Assembly: GCA_934309145.1 (NCBI GenBank)
Contig: CAKRCW010000005.1
Coordinates: 1-64,000 of the forward strand
DNA: 64,000 nt
Source of the DNA: an uncultured Lachnospiraceae bacterium
Lineage (GTDB): Bacteria > Bacillota > Clostridia > Lachnospirales > Lachnospiraceae
Direction of reading: 5' to 3'
The position numbers and the translations under genes were made by a program. The notes beneath the pieces were generated by a model. That model ran no database searches. It saw nothing but the letters and a program-made list of their open reading frames with translations, and was not told where the DNA came from. The stretch's first letter is position 1; every line of letters begins with the position of its first letter. This document shows positions 53,119-62,935 of the stretch, one piece after another.

Positions 53119-53147
53119 TTGACATATATTTGATATTCTGCTAAAAT
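53119..53147 (+). promoter_or_regulatory. Promoter of the surface protein-FecR-cyclase operon
   Basis: TTGACA (53119-53124), 17 bases, TAAAAT (53142-53147), about 40 bases before the start codon at 53189. Confidence 0.75.
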
Positions 53148-53188
53148 TTTATAAATATTGTTGGGGTTTATGAAATGAGAGGTGGCCT

Positions 53189-55171
53189 ATGGGGAAACGT
53201 ATTAATGGGTTCAATGCAATTATATTAGTTACTATTATGATTGTGCAATTATTTGGTATTGATGCAATAAAAGCTGTTGCAGAGGAATTGTATTTAAGTG
53301 AAGATACAGTGATAGAGAAGGACACTGATGACTCATATTATTCTTCAGGAGCCAAGGTTACTGTTAATAATGGAGTTAAAGTTACAGGTAGGATATTTGG
53401 CTCAGGAGGAAGTATTGAGAATTATGGCGATATTGCACAGGTGGATATTAGTGCTAGTGAGTTGCATAATTATGCAGGAGCATCTGTGGGTTCAGTTGAT
53501 ACATATTCGACGATGAATAATATAATAAATGATGGTAAAATTACAACAATAGATAATTTGAATGGTAATGTTACAAATATCGGTACTATAGGAAGTATAA
53601 CCATCAATAATTCAGATATTTACACTCAGCCTGTCGTAAATATGAATGGCGGAACAATTTCTAGTTTTATTTCTTATATAGTGAAATCAGATGATAGTTA
53701 CGCACCGAAGCTTATATTAAGTGGTGGAAATATAGATAAAATTGAGTCAATGGGTATGCTTGACGTAGATGCTGTTGGAAGTACAACTGTAGGTACATTT
53801 GTGGGTGCGGTAACTCTTACTGGCTCTGGAACAATTAGTGTTACTAATACACTGAATCTGTCAGGAGACTACTCAGAGGTTTCGCCTACATTGAAGGTAT
53901 CGGATTCTACACAGATTAATATAGCAGAGGGTTCTAAAGTAAAGGTTCAATATGACGGGCAGGATTATTTAATAACAGAGGCAGGTCAGGGGACATTAAG
54001 TGACATTGTTGGAAACACAATATCAACTAATATAGAGGCTTCTGAGACAATCGATGTATCTAAAAGCTCGGGAATTTCACAGACAAAAAAATATATGCCG
54101 GGACAGAAGATAACAGCAACTTATATTGTTGCGGATGGATATTATTATCCTAAGGATTACGCTGTAACTACAGATGGAAGTGGCACATTAAGTACAGACA
54201 GAATAGATGCTAAAACTGTATCTGTAAGTTATATTGTTGAGAATACAACGAATAAAATAATTAACATAACAATTCCTAAGGCGTCAAAACGCATTACCCA
54301 GGATGCACCTGTCGGCTTAGTTGGAGGTGTTGAATCGGTATCAGGTCTTACGAGCAATATGGAATATGCGGATAGTCCTGATTCAGCAGCTTGGACTACA
54401 TGCACAGATGGTACAATGGATTTTACTGCTGGAACATGGTATTTCAGATATAAAGAGACTGATGAGAAGTATGCAGGTGAAACTTCCGCGGTATCAGTAT
54501 TGGAACGGATAGAAACACCTGCCTATATTGAAGCACCTAGTCCGGCATATCATATGTCAGGAACGAAAGGACAGAATGGTTACTATATATCAGATATAAG
54601 GCTTACAGCTCCAGAAGGATATAGGATTTCGGAAAGTGAAAATGGGACATATCGTGACAGTATTACAATAAATGAACAGTCAGAGCTTTCCTTTATTTAT
54701 CTTATGAGGGTATCTGATGGATTAAAGACAAAGGCTGTTGGAATATCTGATTATGCGATAGATACAACAGTTCCTGTTGTGAGCGTACAGAATAACCAGA
54801 CATATTATGGTGACACGGTTGAGGTTTCTGTCTATGATAAAAATCTTAGCCAGGTATATATAAATGGTGTCCTTAAACAGGAAGATGGAGTTTCGCGAAA
54901 GCTGAATTTTAATTCAGACAATGGAATATGTGATTACGAGATTAAAGCTATTGATAAGGCAGGAAACAGTAAGACAGTGAAAATAAGGGTTGCTGCCGAA
55001 TGGATGAGAAGCGGAGTTGTCCCTAAGGGAAAGGCAGTAAAGCTGATACCGGGTAATGCATATAAGCTTGGAGACGGAACATGGAAAGTAAGTGGTGATG
55101 AGACAGCTTATAATGGCAATGTTACATTTTACATCGATACAGAGGGTTCATATATGTTTGATGGACAGTAG
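53189..55171 (+). CDS. Exported surface protein with beta-rich and Ig-like repeats
   Basis: 660 residues. A signal peptide ('AIILVTIMIVQLFGIDAIKA') is followed by a beta-solenoid-like region rich in Asn/Gly/Thr ('VNNGVKVTGRIFGSGGSIEN', 'YGDIAQVDISASELHNYAG'). Ig-like segments come later ('AIDTTVPVVSVQNNQTYYGD'). No LPXTG sorting signal is visible at the C terminus, so attachment is unclear. It heads an operon with a FecR-domain protein and a CHASE2 cyclase. In other bacteria such neighbours form a sensor unit. Function otherwise unknown. Confidence 0.72.
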   Translation: MGKRINGFNAIILVTIMIVQLFGIDAIKAVAEELYLSEDTVIEKDTDDSYYSSGAKVTVNNGVKVTGRIFGSGGSIENYGDIAQVDISASELHNYAGASVGSVDTYSTMNNIINDGKITTIDNLNGNVTNIGTIGSITINNSDIYTQPVVNMNGGTISSFISYIVKSDDSYAPKLILSGGNIDKIESMGMLDVDAVGSTTVGTFVGAVTLTGSGTISVTNTLNLSGDYSEVSPTLKVSDSTQINIAEGSKVKVQYDGQDYLITEAGQGTLSDIVGNTISTNIEASETIDVSKSSGISQTKKYMPGQKITATYIVADGYYYPKDYAVTTDGSGTLSTDRIDAKTVSVSYIVENTTNKIINITIPKASKRITQDAPVGLVGGVESVSGLTSNMEYADSPDSAAWTTCTDGTMDFTAGTWYFRYKETDEKYAGETSAVSVLERIETPAYIEAPSPAYHMSGTKGQNGYYISDIRLTAPEGYRISESENGTYRDSITINEQSELSFIYLMRVSDGLKTKAVGISDYAIDTTVPVVSVQNNQTYYGDTVEVSVYDKNLSQVYINGVLKQEDGVSRKLNFNSDNGICDYEIKAIDKAGNSKTVKIRVAAEWMRSGVVPKGKAVKLIPGNAYKLGDGTWKVSGDETAYNGNVTFYIDTEGSYMFDGQ

Positions 55172-55199
55172 ATAATTCATATGTATCAGGAGAGGGTTT

Positions 55200-56120
55200 A
55201 TGGAAAAAGAAAACAGGAAAAATAAGAATAAAATATTGATTATTGCCATAGCTGCCGCTGTTGTTATTGTCGCTGTAATTGTAATGGTAATTGTTCTGTT
55301 GAGCAAAAAAGATACATACAGAGTTATCAAGGTTTATGACGTTCAGGGAAATGTATATGTTCAAAGAGATGGTGTTAGTGATTTAGAGCCTTATGCTAAT
55401 ATGCTTTTGGAATCGGGCGATACCGTAAGAGTTGAAAATGGAAGCATGACACTTAGGCTTGATGAGGATAAATATGTATATGTTGAAGAAAATACAGAGT
55501 TTTCCATTGTGGCTAAAGGTACAAGTGCTGACAGCAGGACTGCCATTGAGCTGAAAAGTGGTGCAATAACTAATGAGATTCAGAATAAATTGAGCAGTGA
55601 ATCATCTTATGAGGTAAATACACCTAATTCGACGATGGCAGTGCGAGGAACTATTTTTCGTGTAGAGGTTACTTATGATGAAGCAGGTATTTGTTATACT
55701 AAGGTCAGTGTGCTAGAGGGAGAAGTATCAACGAGACTTGTATATTCAGACAAAACGACAAGTGATGATGAGGTGATGGTTGATAAGGGGTATGAGGTTA
55801 TTATTTATCAGGATGGTAAAAATACAGATTACCTTACAGAGGTTTTGCCAATCGACTATTCCAAACTGCCTGCATTTATAAGAGAAAAATTTGAAGATAT
55901 AATAGGCGAATATGAGACTACAGAAAATATAGATAATCAGGATGATGAAAATGCGGAGTATACTGTTACATTTATGTATAATGGTGCAGTGTTTGGAACG
56001 CAGACTATAAGCTCGGGAGAATGTGCCAGCGAGCCATCACTTAAGCCGGCATTAACAGGCAAATGGGATTATGATTTTTCTGCTCCTATTACAAAGGATA
56101 CTGTTATTAACTGGAAATAA
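55200..56120 (+). CDS. FecR-domain membrane protein
   Basis: 306 residues. One N-terminal membrane helix ('IAAAVVIVAVIVMVIVLLS') anchors an outer FecR domain: 'YDVQGNVYVQRDG', 'LESGDTVRVENGSMTLRLDE', 'VNTPNSTMAVRGTIFRVEV' and 'SVLEGEVSTRL'. The C-terminal 50 residues ('YTVTFMYNGAVFGTQTISSG') resemble an InlB-type B repeat. FecR domains sense or transmit signals at the cell surface. The gene lies 28 bases before the CHASE2 cyclase gene, a pairing seen in other phyla. Confidence 0.87.
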   Translation: MEKENRKNKNKILIIAIAAAVVIVAVIVMVIVLLSKKDTYRVIKVYDVQGNVYVQRDGVSDLEPYANMLLESGDTVRVENGSMTLRLDEDKYVYVEENTEFSIVAKGTSADSRTAIELKSGAITNEIQNKLSSESSYEVNTPNSTMAVRGTIFRVEVTYDEAGICYTKVSVLEGEVSTRLVYSDKTTSDDEVMVDKGYEVIIYQDGKNTDYLTEVLPIDYSKLPAFIREKFEDIIGEYETTENIDNQDDENAEYTVTFMYNGAVFGTQTISSGECASEPSLKPALTGKWDYDFSAPITKDTVINWK

Positions 56121-56148
56121 TTAGAGATATTTATTTTTTGGGGGGCTT

Positions 56149-57945
56149 ATGAAGAAAAAAATCAGGGATATAATTGAGGCATTGGCTGTATGGGTGATTG
56201 TTTTTTTGATGACAATTACCAATGTAATATCACCTCTTGATTATATTATGAAGGATGCTCTGTATCAGAAACCGAGAGGCATTACATCTAAAATAAAAAT
56301 AATTGGAATAGACGAGCGTACACTGGAAGCACTAGGTCCTATAGGAACCTGGTCTAGACAATATTATGCCGATTTGCTTGAAATATTAAATTATGATGAG
56401 GCAGCAAGACCGTCGGTTATTGGCTTTGATATTATTTTTTCTGGCAATATTGATGAAGCTGGTGACATGGCATTTGCAGATGCAGCTAAGAAGAGTGGAA
56501 ATATTGTAGTTGCTTCTCAGCTCATTTATGAGGAGAAGGCTGAGAACAACGCTGATGGAATAAAAAAATATCCGATTGAAGCTATTGTAAATCCGTATGA
56601 TGGGCTTAAGGAAGCTGCTATATGTGGATATACAAATGTATCACAGGACTCAGATAGTACAGTAAGAAGAATAATTATGGAAGAAAGTTACGATGGGCAA
56701 CACCTAAATATGTTTTCTAAAGCTGTGTATGACGTGTATTGTGAGAAAAATAATATAACACCAAACATTATACGCTCTGATAAGACAGGGCGTACATTAA
56801 TTAATTATTCGGGAAAACCCGGTGATTATGAATGCATCTCTCTTATCGATGTACTGGATGGAAAAATCGATAAGAGAATATTTAAGGACAGTATAGTTTT
56901 AGTTGGAGCGTATGCATCCGGAATGCAGGATAATTTTAATGTCCCTAATGGTGGCAACAGACAGATGTTTGGAGTGGAAATTCATGCCAATATATTGCAG
57001 GCATATATGTATAATCGTTTTTCCGTAAATGGTAATCCATATATGTACGGAATTATATTTGGATTTATATGTGCGGTATTACATTTTCTGTTTAAACGAA
57101 TAAAGCTGTGGGTGTCAAGCATCCTGCTTATTTTTGGAATTGTGGCTGAGCTTATTGTGTGTGTTGCTTTAAATAATAACGGAACAACTATAAGCATAAT
57201 ATACGCTCCGGTAATGCTTATCATTTCATATGTTTATTGTCTGGCAATCGGATATATTTTGGAGAGATTAAAACAAAAAAAGGTGATTAAAGCATTTAAG
57301 AAATATGTTGCACCTGAAGTTGTAGATGAAATTTCTAAAAAGGGTGAATTTCATATTACGCTCGGCGGCGAAAATCGTGATATTGCAGTTCTCTTTGTAG
57401 ATATCAGAGGATTTACAACAATGTCTGAAATCTTAGAGCCAGAGCAGGTTGTAGAGATTTTGAACAATTACTTGGAACTCACAACTAAGTGTATATTTAA
57501 AAACAAAGGCACCTTAGATAAGTTTGTGGGAGATGCCACAATGGCGGTATTTAATTCACCATTTGATTTAGATGATTATGTGTATCGTGCTGTATGTGCA
57601 GCATGGGATATAGTTCAGGGTGGAATTGAATTAGAAGGAAAATTGCTGGAACGTTTTGGAAGAAGTGTTGGATTTGGAGTGGGTGTAAATTGTGGACCTG
57701 CTGTTGTTGGAAATATAGGATGTGAATTTCGTATGGATTTTACAGCAATTGGAGATACGGTTAATACGGCCGCACGATTAGAGGCAAATGCAAAAAAAGG
57801 TCAGGTACTAATAAGTGATGTAGTGTATGAGCGTGTTAAGGATAGAATTTTGGTTGATGATGTTGGTGCAATTCCTTTAAAGGGAAAATCCAATGAAGTG
57901 TTTGTATATTCAGTAATTGGATTAAAGGGAGAAAAACCAGCTTAA
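56149..57945 (+). CDS. CHASE2-domain adenylate cyclase (class III)
   Basis: 598 residues. An N-terminal membrane helix, then an outer CHASE2 domain (about 35-290; 'IIGIDERTLEALGPIGTWSR', 'VIGFDIIFSGN'), then three membrane helices (about 297-372) and a cytoplasmic cyclase domain. The metal-binding aspartates are D418 ('VDIRGFTTMSE') and D462 ('KFVGDATMAVF'). N539 and R543 ('GDTVNTAARLE') complete the site. K458 and T532 are the Lys/Thr pair typical of ATP-using cyclases, so cAMP is the likely product. A signal on the outside would control cAMP formation. Class III cyclases are uncommon in this group of Clostridia. Confidence 0.92.
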   Translation: MKKKIRDIIEALAVWVIVFLMTITNVISPLDYIMKDALYQKPRGITSKIKIIGIDERTLEALGPIGTWSRQYYADLLEILNYDEAARPSVIGFDIIFSGNIDEAGDMAFADAAKKSGNIVVASQLIYEEKAENNADGIKKYPIEAIVNPYDGLKEAAICGYTNVSQDSDSTVRRIIMEESYDGQHLNMFSKAVYDVYCEKNNITPNIIRSDKTGRTLINYSGKPGDYECISLIDVLDGKIDKRIFKDSIVLVGAYASGMQDNFNVPNGGNRQMFGVEIHANILQAYMYNRFSVNGNPYMYGIIFGFICAVLHFLFKRIKLWVSSILLIFGIVAELIVCVALNNNGTTISIIYAPVMLIISYVYCLAIGYILERLKQKKVIKAFKKYVAPEVVDEISKKGEFHITLGGENRDIAVLFVDIRGFTTMSEILEPEQVVEILNNYLELTTKCIFKNKGTLDKFVGDATMAVFNSPFDLDDYVYRAVCAAWDIVQGGIELEGKLLERFGRSVGFGVGVNCGPAVVGNIGCEFRMDFTAIGDTVNTAARLEANAKKGQVLISDVVYERVKDRILVDDVGAIPLKGKSNEVFVYSVIGLKGEKPA

Positions 57946-57994
57946 AATGTAAATATGAAATTGACATATATAGTGTCAAGGCAAGGAGGAGAAA

Positions 57995-58297
57995 ATGGAA
58001 ATTAAAAATGAAAGAGATGGCAGCAAGATGACAGTGAGCGTAACGGGAAGATTAGATACAATTTCGGCTTCTGTTATGCAGAGTAAGTTAGATGAGCTTT
58101 TGGATGATTCTATAAAAGAATTTGTTTTAGATATGGCAGAGTGCGATTATGTAGCCAGTTCAGGACTCAGGGTAATACTCGGGGCTCAGAAGACGATGAA
58201 TAGCCTTGGGGGAACAATGGTTGTAAGAAACGTAATAGGAGATGTGATGGAAGTGTTTGAAATGACGGGATTTGCAGATATCTTAAGTTTCGAATAG
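57995..58297 (+). CDS. STAS domain protein (anti-sigma factor antagonist)
   Basis: 100 residues. 'GRLDTISASVMQSKLDELLD' and 'FVLDMAECDYVASSGLRVIL' are the STAS core; the Ser pair in 'ASSGLR' is the usual phosphorylation site. It is of the SpoIIAA/RsbV type, which binds anti-sigma kinases when unphosphorylated. No partner kinase is in the window; location between cyclase and GGDEF genes suggests a signalling role there. AAGGAGGAG precedes the ATG. Confidence 0.92.
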   Translation: MEIKNERDGSKMTVSVTGRLDTISASVMQSKLDELLDDSIKEFVLDMAECDYVASSGLRVILGAQKTMNSLGGTMVVRNVIGDVMEVFEMTGFADILSFE

Positions 58298-58316
58298 TTA
58301 TAGAGAGGGGAATATT

Positions 58317-59615
58317 ATGGATTTCAGTAACGAGATTATACAGTTTATAACAGATAAGGTCGGTGGATTAGTAATTGTTGCAGATGGTTCAGCAGAGATT
58401 GTTTATGCTGATGTATATTTTACCAAAAAATATGGAAGTGATATAGTTGGTATGGATGCTGAGGAGACGTTTGTGTGGAATGACGAATGTCCTATGCTTG
58501 AAATGGGTGGTAATGCCGTTGAATGGGAGTACATAGATACAAATACAAGAAAATATTATAAGTTTAACTCTGCAATTTTTGAGAAGGAAGGTAAAGCATA
58601 CAAAATACATCAGATAACTGATATTACGGAATATATGGGATTAAACCATGATATTACAAAATATATGGCATTTTTTAAGAAACTGTCAAGTTTCCAGACA
58701 GCAGTTCTTGAAAAACTATCTGAAACATATTATGAACTGCTTCCTATGCTGGCTGATTATTTTAAGACCAGCAAGGCGTATTTTATGATTCAACGTGATG
58801 ATATAGTTGACATTATCACATATAACAAGATGGGAAGCTCATATAGTAACGATAGAATAGATTATAACGATTGCGTAAAAACTGCGTTTGACAATAATCA
58901 TGATGATGATGTTTTGCTTAGAAGCTTTGATAAGCAGATACAGGATGTCCTTATTATGAATGGCGGAAATCAGGATAGTGCGTACAGACTGTTGGTGAGT
59001 GGGGATATTTCAGGACAGAAATATGCACTTTATCTCGGGGTATGGCCTAATATGAATTGGGATGCAATGAATGAATCTACTCTCAAAAGCGTACTAAACC
59101 TCTATATTGAGAATGGTGTAATGCGTGAAAAACTGGTATATGAGAGTGAACATGATGGGTTGACAGGTTTGTATAATAAGGGAAAATATCTACAGATGGC
59201 AGAAAAGAATTTTACCGGTCTTAACTCTATTGCAGTATTTAATTTTGATGTCAATAATCTTAAGAAGATGAATGACCAGTTTGGGCATGAAGCCGGTGAC
59301 AAGCTTATTATTAAGGCGTCTAACAGCCTTAGAAAAGTAGTAAGTAATCGTGTCCACGCATTCAGAATGGGTGGTGACGAATTCCTGATTGTTGCAGAGA
59401 ATGTGACCAAGGAGGAGACGGACAACATTAAGAAGCGTTGGGAGGAAGAACTGGCACGCCTTAATACAGCGGATGATGGAATAGAGTGTATAATCGCTGT
59501 TGGTGTGGCATATGGTGAAAAGGGATATGAATATTCTGATTTATTAAAATTGGCAGATGACAGAATGTACGAGGATAAAAAGGCAAAGAAGAAACCAGGT
59601 GAGGAGATAAGATAA
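58317..59615 (+). CDS. Diguanylate cyclase with N-terminal PAS-like sensor
   Basis: 432 residues. The first 110 residues are PAS-like ('LVIVADGSAEIVYADVYFTK' to 'KIHQITDITEYMG'). A middle region of about 150 residues looks like a GAF-type sensor. The GGDEF domain begins at 'YESEHDGLTGLYNKGKYLQM' and has the active-site GGDEF at residues 352-356 ('FRMGGDEFLIVAE'). The upstream RxxD inhibitory site is absent (RVHA in its place), so product inhibition may be missing. It makes c-di-GMP. It starts 20 bases after the STAS gene and ends 22 bases before pilT. Confidence 0.93.
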   Translation: MDFSNEIIQFITDKVGGLVIVADGSAEIVYADVYFTKKYGSDIVGMDAEETFVWNDECPMLEMGGNAVEWEYIDTNTRKYYKFNSAIFEKEGKAYKIHQITDITEYMGLNHDITKYMAFFKKLSSFQTAVLEKLSETYYELLPMLADYFKTSKAYFMIQRDDIVDIITYNKMGSSYSNDRIDYNDCVKTAFDNNHDDDVLLRSFDKQIQDVLIMNGGNQDSAYRLLVSGDISGQKYALYLGVWPNMNWDAMNESTLKSVLNLYIENGVMREKLVYESEHDGLTGLYNKGKYLQMAEKNFTGLNSIAVFNFDVNNLKKMNDQFGHEAGDKLIIKASNSLRKVVSNRVHAFRMGGDEFLIVAENVTKEETDNIKKRWEEELARLNTADDGIECIIAVGVAYGEKGYEYSDLLKLADDRMYEDKKAKKKPGEEIR

Positions 59616-59636
59616 CAGAAGGAGGAATATAATTAT

Positions 59637-60683
59637 ATGAATTTTTATGAGTTGATTGAGCATGCAAAGAGAGAAGAGGCTTCGGATGTACATATTACTG
59701 TAGGTACCGCAATTGCACTTAGAAGATTTGGCAATCTTGAAATAATGAAACCTGCTCCGACAGCTGATGAGTCTACAGAGCTTATATTTAGCGAACTTTC
59801 AGAAGAACAGATTGAAAAAGTAAAAAATGGTGAGGATTTAGACCTTGCATTAATGCTTAAGGATGGAACAAGACTTCGTGCAAATATATATCACCAGAGA
59901 AACAATATTGCTGCAACATACAGAATATTGCGTAATAAGATTCCTACATTTCAGGAGCTTGACATACCGGAGGCAGTCAGAAAATTAATTAATGAGCCTC
60001 GTGGACTTGTCCTTATCACTGGACCTACTGGAAGCGGTAAGACTACAACTCTTGCGTCTATGGTAGATTATGTAAATAATAAACAGGCTAAGCATGTTAT
60101 GACCATAGAGGATCCGATTGAGTATGTTTATTATCATGCAAAGTCAATGATACATCAGCGTGAGGTTGGACGTGATGTTGATTCATTTGCTACTGCTCTG
60201 CGTTCATCTTTGCGTGAAGATCCAGATATAATTCTTGTTGGTGAGATGAGAGATTTTGAGACAATTAGTGCTGCGATTACAGCGGCTGAAACGGGACATC
60301 TGGTGTTATCTACACTTCATACTACAAGTACGGCACAGACTATTGAAAGAATTATAGATTCGTATCCGTCACATGGACAATCACAGGCTCGTACGCAGCT
60401 TGCAAATGTTCTTCGAGGCATTGTAACCCAGCAGTTAGTACCGCTTCAGGATGGAACAGGTATGACTATTGCGACTGAGGTACTTATTAATACGGATGCA
60501 ATAGCGAACCAGATTCGAGATAATAAGACACATCAGATTACTTCATCTTTACAGGCTGGTGCAACATTTGGAATGCATACATTGAATTCGGATTTGAAGA
60601 GACTTGTCCGTGAGCGTAAGATAAGCGAGGAAACTGCTAAGAAGTATTGCTCTAACGTGAAGGATTATGAGAACCAGAGATAA
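59637..60683 (+). CDS. pilT: Type IV pilus retraction ATPase PilT
   Basis: 348 residues, normal length. 'ASDVHITVGTAIALRRFGNL' opens the protein. Walker A is GPTGSGKTTT (129-138). The Asp and His boxes ('EDPIEYVYYHAKSMIHQREV', 'STLHTTSTAQTIERIID') and the PilT-type 'LVGEMRDFETISAAITAAET' (AIRNLIRE-like region earlier) follow. The hexamer pulls pilin subunits out of the fibre. No other pilus gene is in the window. It is the last gene of the signalling operon and overlaps the convergent membrane protein by 32 bases. Confidence 0.93.
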   Translation: MNFYELIEHAKREEASDVHITVGTAIALRRFGNLEIMKPAPTADESTELIFSELSEEQIEKVKNGEDLDLALMLKDGTRLRANIYHQRNNIAATYRILRNKIPTFQELDIPEAVRKLINEPRGLVLITGPTGSGKTTTLASMVDYVNNKQAKHVMTIEDPIEYVYYHAKSMIHQREVGRDVDSFATALRSSLREDPDIILVGEMRDFETISAAITAAETGHLVLSTLHTTSTAQTIERIIDSYPSHGQSQARTQLANVLRGIVTQQLVPLQDGTGMTIATEVLINTDAIANQIRDNKTHQITSSLQAGATFGMHTLNSDLKRLVRERKISEETAKKYCSNVKDYENQR

Positions 60684-61992
60684 ATGGAAGTATTTTTGAT
60701 ACAAGCTTTTTGTCTATTCCATAATAGAATATAATACACAGGCAAAATACACTTGCAAACTGTGCCCTATACGTAAAGAAATAATGTACAAAGGAATGGT
60801 TTGCAAGTGTAATATACCTTATATAAGGAATACAATAAATTATTGCAAAAAGTCCGGTGATAAAGTTCTTGTTTTTAATTTTTCTGAATAAATAATATAT
60901 CATAAGTATAACTAAAAAGCTTAAAATTGCATACACATAACTGTATTTTTGTATGAAGTTAAATGGAAGAAGGCAGGAAATATTTCTTATTAATGCATGT
61001 ACAGATAGTTTAATTCCTGTCATATTGCCTGCATTGCCATATATGCGTGAGGATGCAGAAGATAACGCTTCTGAAAATATATTTTTGTGAAGTACAATTG
61101 ATGATATAGTCCATTTTATAATCCATGATGAAATGTAGCCTGTACCCCATGCAAGGGAGTGCGAGATTATTACTTTCATTCCTTCTTTAAAGTTCTCAAG
61201 CTTATTCTTTTCGTACATTACAATAAGCAGAATTGATAGAGGAGCTAAGAGAGTTAAGGTCTCGGTTGTAAGAAAATCAAAGTAAGCGGTAACATTACCT
61301 ATGATTAAGAAAAATATGGGAGTTACTATGCTATATTGGTTATATATATACAGTATAATCAATATGGAAATAAGCATAATAAGGAAGCACCATATATATT
61401 CAAGACTCATTGGAATATACCATGGAGATATTGCTATCAGTGCAATAAGAAACGAAATCATACACGCCTTATAGCCATTGCGGTATAATATAATTAATAC
61501 GACAATGGTAAGTGCTATAAGTAATAATGCAAATAAGTTATATATCTGTTTTATGTTTAATATAGTAAGTAGAGGTCTGATCAATATTGCCGAACCATGC
61601 CAATAGCGTGAATATTCATATGTAGGAGCAACGTTGCATGATACAGCAGTGAGCAGATTATCATTTTCATTATAATTATCTGAATGATAATATGCTGCCT
61701 TCAATGTTGAGGAAAGTGGGGCGTTATCATCATAATTATATATAATATTTATAAGTATTGCATCCGCGTAGTGGTCAACACGGGAGGCGGTATCTGACTC
61801 AGATATGTTATAAAATACATCTCTTTGCATGAAATATTGCGCAGATTCTCTGGTGTTATTTTTAATTGCTGAGCGTGGAATCTTTGAAATGGCAATAAGC
61901 AAAAAAATTTCAATTATAGTTAAAATAATAATTGTTATACCCCATAAAATGGGATTAGGGATATGCAGTTTTTGGTTAGTGTGTTTTTTCAT
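60652..61992 (-). CDS. Polytopic membrane protein, possibly GT-C glycosyltransferase-like
   Basis: 446 residues with about ten hydrophobic helices. A first helix ('ILWGITIIILTIIEIFLLIA') is followed by an outer loop of about 110 residues ('ESDTASRVDHYADAILINII', 'YSRYWHGSAILIRPLLTIL') before the remaining helices. Large first outer loops are typical of GT-C fold enzymes and of related membrane proteins such as GtrII, but no catalytic Asp motif is certain. It converges on pilT and is preceded by an AGGAT ribosome site. Confidence 0.7.
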   Translation of the reverse strand: MKKHTNQKLHIPNPILWGITIIILTIIEIFLLIAISKIPRSAIKNNTRESAQYFMQRDVFYNISESDTASRVDHYADAILINIIYNYDDNAPLSSTLKAAYYHSDNYNENDNLLTAVSCNVAPTYEYSRYWHGSAILIRPLLTILNIKQIYNLFALLLIALTIVVLIILYRNGYKACMISFLIALIAISPWYIPMSLEYIWCFLIMLISILIILYIYNQYSIVTPIFFLIIGNVTAYFDFLTTETLTLLAPLSILLIVMYEKNKLENFKEGMKVIISHSLAWGTGYISSWIIKWTISSIVLHKNIFSEALSSASSRIYGNAGNMTGIKLSVHALIRNISCLLPFNFIQKYSYVYAILSFLVILMIYYLFRKIKNKNFITGLFAIIYCIPYIRYITLANHSFVHYFFTYRAQFASVFCLCIIFYYGIDKKLVSKILPFISGSHNPSR

Positions 61993-62030
61993 GCTATTAT
62001 CCTGTTTGTTGTTTGTATAGTATCAGATAT

Positions 62031-62762
62031 TTACTCTATGTGTGTGGCTGGAAGAGCTTTGGCAAGGTCATCTGCCGGAGTTATAAGGCATGCACAAAAG
62101 CCTTCAATTGGCTGAAAACAACGCACAAATATTTCCTTGTTGATTTCAGGACTGAAGTCTCTTATGTAACGGAAACTACCATTTAGGGCGACATCGGTAT
62201 ATGCTGTAAGCCACTTCTTATCAGCATTTGGAAATACCTTATAAAAAGAATGATCCAGCATTTCATAAATAGTTTTCCCTTCAATGATTTCCATTTCCTT
62301 GTTGCAGTAGCGGAATATAAAATCTATGCCGTGACCATCTTCATTAAAGACTAATTCAATAATGCAAAATGCAATAGGCATATTGTCAAGAATGGCAAAT
62401 TTTCTGCGTATGTTGTTGATTGTGAGAAGCTTATCGGCGAAATTTTCATGTAAGGCTTCGTTTAAATGCTTGTGCTCTGCAATGGTTCTTTTCCTGCCCT
62501 GAAAGGTTTGTCCATCAATCATATGATATACGCCATTATTGATATAATCAATCTGTTTTTTGCATACAATTATACCCTTATTAATACAGATAAAGTCATA
62601 TGCCTCTAAGAAGCTTAGGAAGTCCTTTACTGTTATATATGTAAAAAAAATCTTATCGTTTGATAGATAAATACAGGTTTTTTTATCCTTACGGATTATA
62701 TACTTAATTTCCTCAGTGTTAATTGAATGTTTTGAAAAGAAATTCAAGATTTTATCATTCAT
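62031..62762 (-). CDS. LytTR DNA-binding domain followed by a PAS-like domain
   Basis: 243 residues. Residues about 20-95 match a LytTR DNA-binding domain ('CIYLSNDKIFFTYITVKDFL', 'DFICINKGIIVCKKQIDYIN', 'NGVYHMIDGQTFQGRKR'). After a helix, residues about 115-230 form a PAS-like sensor ('FAILDNMPIAFCIIELVFNE', 'DFIFRYCNKEMEIIEGK', 'FVRCFQPIEGFCACLI'). The order (DNA-binding first, sensor last) is the reverse of most LytTR regulators. GGAGG lies before the ATG at 62762. It may control neighbouring signalling genes. Confidence 0.8.
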   Translation of the reverse strand: MNDKILNFFSKHSINTEEIKYIIRKDKKTCIYLSNDKIFFTYITVKDFLSFLEAYDFICINKGIIVCKKQIDYINNGVYHMIDGQTFQGRKRTIAEHKHLNEALHENFADKLLTINNIRRKFAILDNMPIAFCIIELVFNEDGHGIDFIFRYCNKEMEIIEGKTIYEMLDHSFYKVFPNADKKWLTAYTDVALNGSFRYIRDFSPEINKEIFVRCFQPIEGFCACLITPADDLAKALPATHIE

Positions 62763-62935
62763 AGCTAGCCTCCAATAACAAGTATAATATAGTAAAGTTT
62801 ATCAGATGGAACAATTAAAGTCAAATGGTGTATAGCTGTAAATTTGAGTAATATGGACATATTTATTATTATGTGCTATTGTTTTGTCTGTATAATTATT
62901 ATTTATATGTAAAATGCTTGTGGAGGTATATTAGT

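Noticed and set aside
57961..57979. TTGACA-N7-TGTCAA before the STAS gene as a promoter or operator
   Set aside because: No -10 box follows at a suitable distance and it is close to the ribosome site; kept only as a weak palindrome.
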